Position numbers and translations under genes: made by a program. Below, one piece after another: positions 15,361 to 23,917 of a DNA stretch of 32,035 nt (positions are counted from its first letter, which is position 1; each line of letters begins with the position of its first letter). Under the pieces are notes generated by a model. That model did not search any database, was not told the origin of the DNA, and saw only the letters and a program-made list of their open reading frames with translations. The DNA lies in the NCBI GenBank assembly GCA_023230925.1, contig JALNWK010000033.1, positions 1 through 32,035 of the forward strand. Direction: 5' to 3'. This stretch comes from Limnochordia bacterium. GTDB lineage: Bacteria > Bacillota > Limnochordia > DUMW01.

Positions 15361-18300
15361 TTAGTCAGTAACTAGCTCTTCTTTGCTTAACAACATGGCC
15401 GATCCCGCTGCCTGACAGAAGGGCCGAAGGCGCAATGTATAACTGAATGGTTCGGGCTCAATCCGGTACATCGGTAGTGTGGCTGGACCGCAACTACCAC
15501 TACCAAGGCCACAATGACGATGGTCTAGGTTGACGGTAATCTCATCCCTCACTGGAAGCTCATTGGTATGTCTTGCTCGCTGGATATCCTCGGTGGTGAA
15601 CCGATGGGCTGAGAAGTTGAGCATGGGTTGTCCAACAACCAGCAGACCCATTCCATTTAGATTAGTAAAAGAGACCCAGCGTACATCGGTGCGGTTCCCG
15701 TTCTCCTGGGGATAGACATAGGGTACATAAAGATCCTCCACCCCACAGGCATAGACCCCCACCCGATTGGCTTGTTTGCTATCAACATAGCTTTCTCCAG
15801 GACCCCGACCATACCAGGAGACTTGATCTAAGTGTTTGGGTATTGTCATTTGTAAACCAATCCGTGGTAGATGGGGTAGGTTCCCATAGGGAGAACCCTC
15901 GGTCTTGATTAGTACATCACCACTTGGGTATACAGTATAGGTGTAACTACACCGAAAACCGTGATCGAGGACAGGGGGTGCAATGCGAGCCAAAACTTGG
16001 ACCTTAACACACCTTTCGTTTTGCTCCAGGCACTTGACACTCTCAATTCGGTGTTGGAGCCAATGCAACCGCGCTCTGCGCCAATCGGCTGTAAAGGGCC
16101 GATCATTGTCAATAAGGGCCCTCCAGAAGCTGAGTTTGGGACCATTGGTCAAAAGCTCCATATTATTGAAGCACCATGAGGAGAGCACACCATAAACCTT
16201 ATCCCATACCAACTCAAAATCCGCGCCCGATACCTTGATCTGATGAGACGATTCTTCGCATAGAATAGATACATTCCTCGGCTTTACCTTCAACTGTTGT
16301 CTTTCTACCGGCAATTGAAACTGAGCCCAGGCGATCTCATAGCCCCGAGCAGCCCAGCTTTGATCATGTCCTAACACGAAACTAATATTCAACCAGTAAT
16401 CGTGTATACTAGCTTGCCCGGGCAACCGGTAGGGAAGTGTAACCACTTGGCTTTGACCAGGGCGAATCTCAGGAAGGTCTTGGGTGCCAACCTGAATGAC
16501 CTGGTCATCCCTGTGGATACTCCAGCTTAACACTAGGTGGTCCAGGAGACTGAAGTCATAGCGATTGCTGATCCGGACCTGACCGGTTTTGAGGTCTGCT
16601 TCCTCAACTTTCACGGGTTCAAGTACCTTCTTGTATTCAATCATTCCCGGGCTTGGCTTCCGATCGGGGAAGACTAAACCGTTGATGTTAAAGTTGGCGT
16701 CATTGGGGTAATCTCCGTAATCGCCACCGAAGGCAAAGTACTCTTGACCATGTTCATCACGCTTTCGCAGACCTTGATCAACGAAATCCCAGACAAACCC
16801 GCCTTGCAACCGGGGATATTTGTAGAAGGCATCCCAATATTCCGTCAGTCCACCGGGTCCATTGCCCATGGCATGCGCATATTCGCATAGAATGACTGGC
16901 TTATCCCATGTTTCCTGTTCCGCCAAGGCGATACAACCTTCCACGGAGGTATACATTGGACCTACAATATCCACAACCTTTTGCTCTCGATCGCCTTCAT
17001 AGTGCACAAGCCTTGTGGGATCCTTCTCCTTAGTCCAAGCCGCCATCACCTCATGGTTACATCCAAAACCTGACTCGTTACCCAAGGACCAAATAATCAC
17101 TGAAGGATGGTTCTTATCCCGCTCCACCATCCTTTCCATTCGATCCAGGTAGGCCACTTCCCATTCCGGATCATTGCTGATCCGATCTATATCACCAATG
17201 GGACCAAAACCATGGCATTCTATATCTGTTTCGTCTAGTACGTAGATACCGTAGTAATCGCACAGATCGTAGAACCTGGGATCGTTGGGATAATGGGATG
17301 TGCGCACAGCATTAATGTTGTGACGCTTCATCAACAAAACGTCCTCTTCCATCACTGACAGCGGCACGGTCCTACCTAAATCCGGGTGAATATCATGCCG
17401 GTTAACCCCCTTAATCATAATCGGAACTCCGTTAACCAGCAGATTTCCGCCCTTCAATTCCACAATACGAAATCCCACTTTCGAGGTGACAACTTCCACT
17501 ATGTTATCAGCATCATCATACAGGCTAATCAGTAGAGTATAAAGATAAGGATCCTCCGCAGACCACTTACGCGGGTTCTTTACCGAAGCAGAAAATCTCA
17601 CCAGTGTCTCACTCTGGGCGGAGACTGTCAAACAACTTGCAGCATCTTGAACAAGGACCTCGTTATGGGCATCATCTAATAGCTTTATCTTCAGTTGGTA
17701 CTTCTCCACATCATGGGGCCCGAAATTCTTAATCAGGTGTTCAAGTTTTAACGTCGCATCCTGATATTGAGCATCCAATTCACTAACAACGGTTAAGTCA
17801 TAGATATGGGTGCGGGGAGTAGCGTATATATATACGTCTCGAAAGATTCCGCTTAACCACCACATATCCTGATCCTCAAGATAGCTCCCATCGGACCACT
17901 GGTAGACCTGCACAGCCAACACGTTCTTTCCACAGCGGACGTAGGGAGTAATATCGAATTCCGCCGGTAACCTGCTTCCTTTGCTAAAACCTACCTTTTG
18001 CCCATTAACCCAAACGTAAAAGGCGGAATCCACACCCTCAAACCTAAGGAACACTTGCCGCTCTCCCCAATCCTCAGAGAGCACGAAATCTCTCCGGTAC
18101 GACCCGGTGGGATTATCCGAGGGAACAAAGGGAGGATCTACGGGAAAGGGGTATTCCACGTTGGTGTAATGGGGTCTACCATAACCTAATACTTGCCAGC
18201 TACATGGAACTTCTATATCATCCCAAGCACTGACATCATAATCCTCAGCAAAGAAATTCCCCGGTGCTAACGCGGGGGCATCGGCATAATGGAATTTCCA

Positions 18301-18441
18301 TTGTCCATTGAGTAACTCAAACCATGGTGTGGCAGCCCGTTGGTTGATAATCGCCGCAGCTTCATTACAGTAAGGCAAAAGCAAAGCATGTGGCGGTGTA
18401 CAATTACGATGCGCTATTTTCTGGTTTTCCCAATCTCTCAT
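15361..18441 (-). CDS. lacZ: Beta-galactosidase, GH2 (LacZ type)
   Basis: This is a 1026-residue enzyme, the size of E. coli LacZ (1023), with all five domains. The sugar-binding N-terminal domain (WENQKIAHRNCTPPHA, GQWKFHYADAP, PCSWQVLGYGRPHYTNVEYPFPVDPP, GSYRRDF) is followed by two Ig-like domains around the TIM barrel and a C-terminal bgal_small_N domain (DLYVPYVYPQENGNRTDVRW). The acid/base is E456 in WSLGNESGFGCN and the nucleophile E520 in ILCEYAHAMGNG. It has no signal peptide, so it acts in the cytoplasm and needs imported galactosides; no permease is adjacent. The ATG at 18441 has AGGGGTGA 8 nt upstream; a GTG four codons earlier lies at the ribosome site itself. A good promoter lies at 18504-18532. 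Confidence 0.97.
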   Translation of the reverse strand: MRDWENQKIAHRNCTPPHALLLPYCNEAAAIINQRAATPWFELLNGQWKFHYADAPALAPGNFFAEDYDVSAWDDIEVPCSWQVLGYGRPHYTNVEYPFPVDPPFVPSDNPTGSYRRDFVLSEDWGERQVFLRFEGVDSAFYVWVNGQKVGFSKGSRLPAEFDITPYVRCGKNVLAVQVYQWSDGSYLEDQDMWWLSGIFRDVYIYATPRTHIYDLTVVSELDAQYQDATLKLEHLIKNFGPHDVEKYQLKIKLLDDAHNEVLVQDAASCLTVSAQSETLVRFSASVKNPRKWSAEDPYLYTLLISLYDDADNIVEVVTSKVGFRIVELKGGNLLVNGVPIMIKGVNRHDIHPDLGRTVPLSVMEEDVLLMKRHNINAVRTSHYPNDPRFYDLCDYYGIYVLDETDIECHGFGPIGDIDRISNDPEWEVAYLDRMERMVERDKNHPSVIIWSLGNESGFGCNHEVMAAWTKEKDPTRLVHYEGDREQKVVDIVGPMYTSVEGCIALAEQETWDKPVILCEYAHAMGNGPGGLTEYWDAFYKYPRLQGGFVWDFVDQGLRKRDEHGQEYFAFGGDYGDYPNDANFNINGLVFPDRKPSPGMIEYKKVLEPVKVEEADLKTGQVRISNRYDFSLLDHLVLSWSIHRDDQVIQVGTQDLPEIRPGQSQVVTLPYRLPGQASIHDYWLNISFVLGHDQSWAARGYEIAWAQFQLPVERQQLKVKPRNVSILCEESSHQIKVSGADFELVWDKVYGVLSSWCFNNMELLTNGPKLSFWRALIDNDRPFTADWRRARLHWLQHRIESVKCLEQNERCVKVQVLARIAPPVLDHGFRCSYTYTVYPSGDVLIKTEGSPYGNLPHLPRIGLQMTIPKHLDQVSWYGRGPGESYVDSKQANRVGVYACGVEDLYVPYVYPQENGNRTDVRWVSFTNLNGMGLLVVGQPMLNFSAHRFTTEDIQRARHTNELPVRDEITVNLDHRHCGLGSGSCGPATLPMYRIEPEPFSYTLRLRPFCQAAGSAMLLSKEELVTD

Positions 18442-18503
18442 AGTAAGAATCACCCCTGTATATGTAGTGCTTTTTCAGCTTGGCGCCTAATTTCACCATT
18501 CTT

Positions 18504-18532
18504 ATCATACGATCCATCATTTGAAGATGCAA
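18504..18532 (-). promoter_or_regulatory. Promoter of lacZ
   Basis: On the minus strand TTGCAT (18532-18527), exactly 17 nt, then TATGAT (18509-18504). Transcription would start near 18497, giving a 56-nt leader. It lies between the pcp stop and lacZ, so lacZ has its own promoter even though pcp is upstream on the same strand. Confidence 0.65.
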
Positions 18533-18552
18533 CCATACCCGGCCCACAGCTC

Positions 18553-19170
18553 CTACCCGAGAACATCAGCAGCCACAATTTCTAGGGCATTCTGCAGGGC
18601 AGTTACCATGTGTTCTAAGGACATACTTGCCACCCCTAGCTTTCCCACTGCTTGCTCCGGTAAGTAGGGAACATGGATGAAACCGACTTTGATGGGAAGT
18701 CGATGCGTAGCAACAAAATTACAGGTAGTATAGAATACGTGGTTACACACGAAGGTACCTGCACTATACGAAACAGACGCTGGAATCCCCGCTTCCCGAA
18801 TCGCCTTTACCACGTCTTTTACCGAAATCGTGGACCAATAGGCGACTGGTCCTTCCGGGGAAATAGTTGTATCGGCGGGACGATTGCCCTCATTATCTGC
18901 AGTGCCGGAATCAGCTAGGTTAAGGGCCACGCGCTCCACCCGAAGGCCTACTGACCCACCTGCTTGCCCGATACTAATCACCGCGTGAGGATTGGAGGTG
19001 GTAATGGCTTCTTCAACTACTGCTGCAGACTTAGTAAACACCGTAGGTAGTTGGCATGTTACAAGATCGATATCTTTGGTTCTTTCTTTGAGCATGTCTA
19101 AAATTAAGGCTGATGGGTTAATTTTCTCTCCACCAAAGGCATCAAAACCAGTAACGAGGATCTTGATCAC
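18553..19170 (-). CDS. pcp: Pyroglutamyl-peptidase I
   Basis: This is a 205-residue cysteine peptidase (EC 3.4.19.3, family C15) that removes N-terminal pyroglutamate from peptides in the cytoplasm. The family start ILVTGFDAFGGEKINPS is clear. The catalytic triad is visible: E80 in GLRVERVALN, C142 in YSAGTFVCNHVFY, and H166 in KVGFIHVPYLPEQ. The length equals the bacterial norm of about 200-215. The GTG start at 19170 has GGAGGGAG about 7 nt upstream. It lies 111 bp upstream of lacZ on the same strand, but lacZ has its own promoter. Divergent from the metallo-beta-lactamase-fold gene. Confidence 0.95.
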   Translation of the reverse strand: MIKILVTGFDAFGGEKINPSALILDMLKERTKDIDLVTCQLPTVFTKSAAVVEEAITTSNPHAVISIGQAGGSVGLRVERVALNLADSGTADNEGNRPADTTISPEGPVAYWSTISVKDVVKAIREAGIPASVSYSAGTFVCNHVFYTTCNFVATHRLPIKVGFIHVPYLPEQAVGKLGVASMSLEHMVTALQNALEIVAADVLG

Positions 19171-19441
19171 TTAGCTCCCTCCAAGATTGTTTTCTACCCC
19201 ATAATCTTCGCCAAATCTATAGAAAAGCCTTGTTCAGTCTACATCCTGGTCTTTGCGCATGACACATCGTTGAAGGCCTAGATGAGCAAGAAGCCGCGGA
19301 CCTTAATCCTGGAAGTCGACATCTTCTCGGATTTCCGCTTTTTGGAGGGAAGGAAAACCTGGGGTACTTAAGGAATTATATATGTTGAAACCCGAAGCAA
19401 GCATTTTATTCCCGTAGTATGTCCGAGGGAGGGTCCCATTT

Positions 19442-20359
19442 ATGAGGAAGAAGAGTCTTTTACTAATACTTTGCCTAGTGATTGGTTTTGGTCTAATCAC
19501 AGGTAGCTGCATGCCTTTTTTCTATGCCGATATAGGAGTGCATTTTATTAACGTTGCCGGCGGCGATGCGATCCTAATTCATGATTTGGTTAGTCGTAAG
19601 TGTGTTTTGATTGACGGGGGAAGCACTGATACGGGCGACTGGGTAGTTAATTACTTGAAATACTATGCGGAAATACCCCAAGTATTCGATGAAGACGGCA
19701 ATTCCACTTGGGTGTTGGATGCTATAGTAAGTACTAACCCCGATCCGAACTATCTGGGTGGTTTGACAAAAGTCCTGGAGAATGAGGATATTAAGGTGAA
19801 CGCTTTCTACTACTCCGGTCATAGCCACTACGCCGCTAATCAAGAGTTGCAGGAAGCTTTAGCAAGCGCAGAGCTTTCACCGCAAACCCTAGCCAAGAAC
19901 AATGGTCTTCAGATCGGTAAGCTGTCCTTTGATGTGCTCCATCCAAGTACTCCTGATGGATACGCCGAAGCTTACGATTCCTCAATCGTGTTGCGGTTAG
20001 ACTATGGAAAACTATCGTTCTTGTTTGCCGGAGCCATTGGTGCACAGGCGGAAGCAGAGATGCTTAGTGACGATGCGAATTTGTCCGTTGATTTCCTTAA
20101 GATGAGTCAAAACTGGACACCCACTAGTTCCAGCCAGTTCTTGAAGAAAGTCAACCCTCAAGGAGTGATTTACTCCCAAGAGGAAGAGCCATCGCCCATA
20201 GACAGTAAAGTAAGAGAGAACCTATCTAACGTAAGAAGTTACTGGACCAATGCATATCCCGATGAGCCAACGGGCCATTCCATCACCTTCTGGATCAACC
20301 CCGATCAGTGTAGGATCGATGCACCGCAACCACCGTTCCCTGGTTTCGACGATTGGTAA
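19442..20359 (+). CDS. ComEC/Rec2-type metallo-beta-lactamase-fold exported protein lacking metal ligands
   Basis: This is a 305-residue exported protein. A signal peptide spans about 1-22 (RKKSLLLILCLVIGFGLITGS), possibly lipidated at C23. The body aligns with the ComEC C-terminal nuclease-like MBL domain: VHFINVAGGDAILI for the usual VxFIDVGQGDxxLI, VLIDGG, YLGGLTKVL for HIGGL, DSSIVLRLDYGKLSFLFAG and a C-terminal SSSQFLKKVNPQGVIYS. The zinc ligands are replaced: the HxHxDH site reads N99-P-D101-P-N103-Y104 and the TGD aspartate is A198. It is therefore probably a non-catalytic family member that binds or scaffolds. ATG with GAGGGAGG upstream. It stands alone and ends in a strong terminator. 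A distant active relative with another metal site cannot be excluded. Confidence 0.8.
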   Translation: MRKKSLLLILCLVIGFGLITGSCMPFFYADIGVHFINVAGGDAILIHDLVSRKCVLIDGGSTDTGDWVVNYLKYYAEIPQVFDEDGNSTWVLDAIVSTNPDPNYLGGLTKVLENEDIKVNAFYYSGHSHYAANQELQEALASAELSPQTLAKNNGLQIGKLSFDVLHPSTPDGYAEAYDSSIVLRLDYGKLSFLFAGAIGAQAEAEMLSDDANLSVDFLKMSQNWTPTSSSQFLKKVNPQGVIYSQEEEPSPIDSKVRENLSNVRSYWTNAYPDEPTGHSITFWINPDQCRIDAPQPPFPGFDDW

Positions 20360-20372
20360 TCTAGGTAAATCC

Positions 20373-20400
20373 AACTCCCCGGCTTGCCGGGGAGTTTTTC
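20373..20400 (+). terminator. Intrinsic terminator of the MBL-fold gene
   Basis: An 11-bp stem (AACTCCCCGGC / GCCGGGGAGTT, with TT between) is followed by TTTC and a further T-rich stretch, 13 bp past the stop. This is a strong Rho-independent terminator. Confidence 0.92.
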
Positions 20401-20472
20401 TTTGACTACAATAAGTTACCTGCTTCCACCCAGCCCCTTTTCTGTTAGTATGGAAATGAGGGAGGGATATAT

Positions 20473-20706
20473 GTGCCAAAGAACAGAGTAGTCCTAGCTA
20501 TACTGTGCACTCTAGTTGTGGTCATCATGGCCGTATCAATAGCACTAGCCCAAACACCCCTGCGGGCTGAGCGCGCAAACCGACAGGCCCAATGTCAGGG
20601 GAACCGACAGCAGATACAAAGACATCTTCACCAAGGAGAGTGTGACCGCGCAGAGTGTCCCTGTGAGGAACCGCAAAGACAATGTCTGAGGTTGCGGGCC
20701 CGTTAA
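20473..20706 (+). CDS. Small secreted or membrane-tethered Cys/Gln/Arg-rich protein
   Basis: This is a 77-residue protein of no family I recognise. An N-terminal signal or anchor (about 5-26, VVLAILCTLVVVIMAVSIALA) ends in an AQT-like signal peptidase site. The mature part is rich in Arg, Gln and Glu and has five Cys (including the CPC pair in CDRAECPCEE), which could bind metal or form disulfides outside the cell. The GTG at 20473 has GGAGG 7 nt upstream; the overlapping ATG at 20471 is in another frame. A candidate extended -10 (TGTTAGTAT, 20443-20451) lies upstream. It is convergent with the sensor kinase, whose stop codon falls inside the shared hairpin, and may be a target or accessory of that two-component system. 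Confidence 0.6.
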   Translation: MPKNRVVLAILCTLVVVIMAVSIALAQTPLRAERANRQAQCQGNRQQIQRHLHQGECDRAECPCEEPQRQCLRLRAR

Positions 20707-20707
20707 A

Positions 20708-20737
20708 CTTTGAGCAGGGGTTACCCCCTGCTCAAAG
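20708..20737. terminator. 13-bp hairpin shared by convergent genes
   Basis: CTTTGAGCAGGGG and CCCCTGCTCAAAG pair perfectly with a 4-nt loop. It begins just after the stop of the small secreted protein and contains the stop codon of the histidine kinase gene on the other strand. Neither side has a strong U-run. It probably acts as a bidirectional terminator. Confidence 0.65.
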
Positions 20738-22496
20738 GCAACCGGATTAGAAACTCTGCCCCACCTGCTAGTCTATTGCAGGCCTGTACCGTTCCATTGT
20801 GCAGTTCAACAAGACTCTTCACTATTGCCAAGCCTAGACCAGGACCATTTGAACTACTACTTCTTCCTAGGTCTTCCTTATAAAAGGGTTGAAAGACCTG
20901 CTGTTCTTCACCGGGAGTAATCCCCAGACCCTGATCTGAAACACTAAGCTCCAAGTGATGCCCATCTTCCTTAAGACCAATAACCACCATCCCGCCTTGG
21001 GGAGAGTGGAACACCGCGTTTTCCAGGAGATTATACACTACCCTCCCCATTTTTTCTTTGTCAAGATATATGGTTGGTGCTAGGTCCATTCCCTCGGTTA
21101 TTACCGTCACCTGTTTCTCTTCAATGAGCGGCTCTAGTAAAGCAACGTGCTCTGTAACAAGCTCGCTTAAGGAGACTAGCTCCCTGTTCAATAATGAGCT
21201 TTCCATGTTTAGCCTGGCGATCTCCAGCAAAGTAGAGGTGAGGGAGATCAAATGCAGAACCTGGGAATGCATACAATCAATGTAGCCTTCTATCTCCTCT
21301 GGATCCGTAACAAGCTGATCCTTGACGGCCTGCAACAGACCCCTTAGGACTGTTAGGGGTGTGCGGAGATCGTGGGAAATGCTAGCAAAAAACTCCCGTT
21401 GACTCTGCTCAAGTCTGTGGCGCTGGCTAATATCTAGTAATAGTACTACCGCTCCGCTAGCCCTTTCATTGTCACTACAAAGGGGTGATGCCGTTATCTG
21501 GAAGATCTGGTTTCTCTGCAACTGTACGGTCTTTCTTTGAACGGAATTCTCTTGGATGGTTGCTTCGATTACGGAGATAACCTCCCGTTCTTGGACGATC
21601 CGAATTAGCTCTGTGCTTGGGCACCGACCTAGAACATCGGAGTGGTTCATAGGTAGACCCAAAATTAGAGCGGCTTCAGTATTGTATACTGCCTCCGCCT
21701 TATCCAAGTCAATGCTTAGAACGCCCTCGGACATATGTGCAAGAATGGATTCCGTTCTTCTCTTCTCATCGGACAGACTGGAAAACAAACGGGCAAGCTC
21801 TAAAGACATGCTGTTCACACCTTGGGCTAACATCCCGATCTCTCCGCAAGCTCGGTGGTGAACCCGACGACCTAGTTGGCCGTGGGCTATCGCCTGGACT
21901 GTATCGCTGATTGCCACTAAGGGATGGGTCAGCCGCCGGGACATGAACCAAGCTGCGACCAAAGCACTGCATACAGCTACGGGCAAGGAAAACCAAGACA
22001 GTTGACGCAAGGCCCGCTCCACCACAGCACTCATTTCATGAATAGGTGAAAACAGCAGGATATGAGTTGCACTTCCCAAGGGAAGCTCAATCGGCGCAGT
22101 TGGTAGGGAGACCGCCAGCATTGGACGTCGGAAACCTTCGCCAAATCCATGTAGCGTCTGGGTAGTCTCTTTGATTAGGCTGCGCCGGCTAGGCTCAGAC
22201 AACAGGTGGTTTACCCTTGCTAATACCGAAGCGGTCAAAACTCTTCCTTGATCGTCCACAAGCCAGATCTCTGTTCCAGAAACATGATGAAGCTTTCGCA
22301 GTAGCACTGCGCTCGATCCTACTTCTTCGGCCGTAAGTATCTCAGCGATACGCGTGCCAAGGACCACCAGCTGCTCTTGCCGTCCTTGGAAAAACACCCT
22401 ACTAAAGAAGGTGGGAAATAGGAGTCCAATAGTCAGTAGGGTCACAAGGACAACAACTACGTGACTCAGTAGGGTCTTGCCAAAAATGGAATTCAC
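20721..22496 (-). CDS. Sensor histidine kinase (PhoR/ResE-like)
   Basis: This is a 591-residue membrane sensor. TM1 is at about 10-36 and TM2 at about 167-187 (SWFSLPVAVCSALVAAWF), flanking an external sensor loop of about 130 residues. A HAMP linker is at about 185-240 and a PAS domain at about 245-358. The HisKA dimer domain has phospho-accepting H375 in FFASISHDLRTPLTVL. The HATPase domain has an N-box (NLLENAVFH), G1 (VSDQGLGI), F-box (FQPFYKED) and G2 (GPGLGLAIVKSLVELHNG). This is the PhoR/WalK/ResE architecture. The GTG start overlaps the response-regulator stop (GTGA), indicating translational coupling; GAGGTG lies upstream. The signal is unknown. A shared hairpin follows. Confidence 0.93.
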   Translation of the reverse strand: MNSIFGKTLLSHVVVVLVTLLTIGLLFPTFFSRVFFQGRQEQLVVLGTRIAEILTAEEVGSSAVLLRKLHHVSGTEIWLVDDQGRVLTASVLARVNHLLSEPSRRSLIKETTQTLHGFGEGFRRPMLAVSLPTAPIELPLGSATHILLFSPIHEMSAVVERALRQLSWFSLPVAVCSALVAAWFMSRRLTHPLVAISDTVQAIAHGQLGRRVHHRACGEIGMLAQGVNSMSLELARLFSSLSDEKRRTESILAHMSEGVLSIDLDKAEAVYNTEAALILGLPMNHSDVLGRCPSTELIRIVQEREVISVIEATIQENSVQRKTVQLQRNQIFQITASPLCSDNERASGAVVLLLDISQRHRLEQSQREFFASISHDLRTPLTVLRGLLQAVKDQLVTDPEEIEGYIDCMHSQVLHLISLTSTLLEIARLNMESSLLNRELVSLSELVTEHVALLEPLIEEKQVTVITEGMDLAPTIYLDKEKMGRVVYNLLENAVFHSPQGGMVVIGLKEDGHHLELSVSDQGLGITPGEEQQVFQPFYKEDLGRSSSSNGPGLGLAIVKSLVELHNGTVQACNRLAGGAEFLIRLPLSRG

Positions 22497-23179
22497 GATC
22501 GCACCTCAAATCTATAACCGATCCCCCGGACCGTCTTGATATAACTAGATCCGGGGACGGCTTGTTGCAGCTTATCTCTAATACCATTAATGTGAACATC
22601 CACTCTCCGGAGGGTATTAGGGGGATCATCGTAGGGCCATATCCTTTTGAAGATTTGTTCACGGGTAAGGATTAGATTACGATTGGCGGCTAAGTACCAA
22701 AGGAGCTCAAATTCCTTGGGAGTCATATCTATTACCTGTGCACCGGCACTAACCCTACGCTGTGTGTAATTAAGTATCAACCCCGGTACCTTAATAATTT
22801 CTTCCCTTTGCTCACGTTTTGGTGCAGATCGCCTTAGCACGGAATGTACCCTAGCTACCAACTCTTCGGGGTTAAAGGGTTTGACGATATAATCATCCGC
22901 CCCCATGACCAAACCCGCGATCCGATCCTCGCAAGTGCTTTTGGCTGTAAGCATAATCACCGGCAGATCTGATTCTTTCCGAATCCCCTGACAGATCTCC
23001 TCGCCCGACACACCAGGTAACATAAGGTCTAGTATCACTAGGTCCCAGTGTTCTTTCAGGCGCTCCAAAGCCCTTTGGCCATCAGCAACACACTCAACTT
23101 CAAAGCTAGCTTTCGCCAAGTAAAGACGGATCACTTCGCTAACCGCCCAGTTATCCTCGATGACCAAGATCCGCTCCAC
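22493..23179 (-). CDS. OmpR/PhoB-family response regulator
   Basis: This is a 228-residue response regulator. The receiver domain is at 1-115: acidic pair E8-D9, phospho-acceptor D51 in LVILDLMLPG, T78 and K100 in DDYIVKPF. The winged-helix DNA-binding domain is at about 130-228 (MTPKEFELLWYLAANRNLILTREQIFKRIWPYD...RRVDVHINGIRDKL...IKTVRGIGYRF). The GTG at 23179 is preferred, with AGGGGG 6 nt upstream and the family N-terminus ERILVIEDN; the open frame extends five codons to a GTG at 23194. It is cotranscribed with the kinase by a GTGA overlap. OmpR-type proteins bind direct repeats; three TTAACA-like hexamers with 11-bp spacing in the divergent upstream region (23270-23297) are candidate sites. 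Confidence 0.95.
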   Translation of the reverse strand: MERILVIEDNWAVSEVIRLYLAKASFEVECVADGQRALERLKEHWDLVILDLMLPGVSGEEICQGIRKESDLPVIMLTAKSTCEDRIAGLVMGADDYIVKPFNPEELVARVHSVLRRSAPKREQREEIIKVPGLILNYTQRRVSAGAQVIDMTPKEFELLWYLAANRNLILTREQIFKRIWPYDDPPNTLRRVDVHINGIRDKLQQAVPGSSYIKTVRGIGYRFEVRS

Positions 23180-23269
23180 CAATATCCCCCTCACCCTGTT
23201 TTTGAGGAAATTCTTCTACACGCACCTCCTTTTTTCCTTTCCGCGGAGACTGGGCATAGTGTCCCGATC

Positions 23270-23297
23270 TTAACAATTTCTTAAAAATCACTTGGTA
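23270..23297 (+). promoter_or_regulatory. PhoP-box-like direct repeats in the divergent region
   Basis: TTAACA (23270-23275), TTAAAA (23281-23286) and TTGGTA (23292-23297) recur at exactly 11-bp steps. Bacillus PhoP boxes are TTAACA-like hexamers with 4-6 bp between them. The array lies 37-64 bp before the ATG of the secreted coiled-coil gene, oriented toward it, and beside the OmpR-type regulator. A TATTTA near 23311 would place the repeats at about -53 to -26, the activating position. The third repeat is weak. Confidence 0.5.
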
Positions 23298-23333
23298 TAT
23301 TCTAATTGACTATTTATTAAGGGGGTATTCCTA

Positions 23334-23903
23334 ATGAAGCAAGTTACATCGGTACTTATCATTTTGTTGGTAATTGTGGGAGCAACGGTTTCTGTATTTG
23401 GCAATGACATTCGGCGCCTGCAAGCAGAGAACCAACTGTTATTTGCTCTAAACAACCACGCCAAATCACCGGAAGAACTCCAAGAGCTAATGGATCTAGT
23501 AGAGCAGGTAAAGATAGCACATAGAGAGTCCCAGGAAGAGCTAGTTGACTTACTTGTTCAACAACAGGAATTGCTGCGACAAGGAAATCTCGAGGCCGCA
23601 AGGGAGCTAAATGAAAAGATTCTTGAAACTAGGAAAAGGACCAATGAAGTCTGCCGAGAACTCAGCGAAAAGCTCAGAAAACAAGTCTCCAGGAAGTTAG
23701 AGGAAAGGAACCGTCAAGTCCAATCCTTGCGGTTAAGACAAACCATAAGGCCGGAAGATTTGGTTCAAAGAAGAGTACAGGTACAAAGACAGGCCCCTGT
23801 GATCAGACAGTGGTCGGTCATGAATCCAAGGTTCTTCAAGCAACAACCCAGCCTGAGGCTAAAGATTCGAGTAGCTCCACCACTAGGTCTTAGATTCAGG
23901 TAG
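23334..23903 (+). CDS. Exported coiled-coil protein divergent from the two-component system
   Basis: This is a 189-residue protein with an N-terminal signal peptide (about 1-23, KQVTSVLIILLVIVGATVSVFG, cut likely after G or N). Residues about 25-125 are almost all helical, rich in Glu, Gln, Leu and Arg (LQAENQLLFALNN...EELVDLLVQQQELLRQGNLEAARELNEKILETRKR...), strongly suggesting an antiparallel coiled coil. The last 60 residues are basic with many Gln, Arg and Pro. No enzymatic motif is visible. The size, helical nature and position beside an OmpR-type regulator recall CpxP/Spy-like envelope proteins, but I see no LTxxQ motif, so that is only an analogy. AAGGGGG lies about 9 nt before the ATG. 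PhoP-box-like repeats lie upstream. Confidence 0.75.
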   Translation: MKQVTSVLIILLVIVGATVSVFGNDIRRLQAENQLLFALNNHAKSPEELQELMDLVEQVKIAHRESQEELVDLLVQQQELLRQGNLEAARELNEKILETRKRTNEVCRELSEKLRKQVSRKLEERNRQVQSLRLRQTIRPEDLVQRRVQVQRQAPVIRQWSVMNPRFFKQQPSLRLKIRVAPPLGLRFR

Positions 23904-23917
23904 TTAGAAAAGCAAAG

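Noticed and set aside
15961..16195. Plus-strand ORFs inside lacZ
   Set aside because: Both lie antisense to conserved beta-galactosidase sequence and lack ribosome sites.
23216..23230. Strong Shine-Dalgarno AGGAGGTG on the minus strand before the response regulator, followed by GTG-TAG
   Set aside because: Only a start-stop pair follows, with spacing too short for initiation. The regulator has its own ribosome site at 23179. Likely chance or a leftover.
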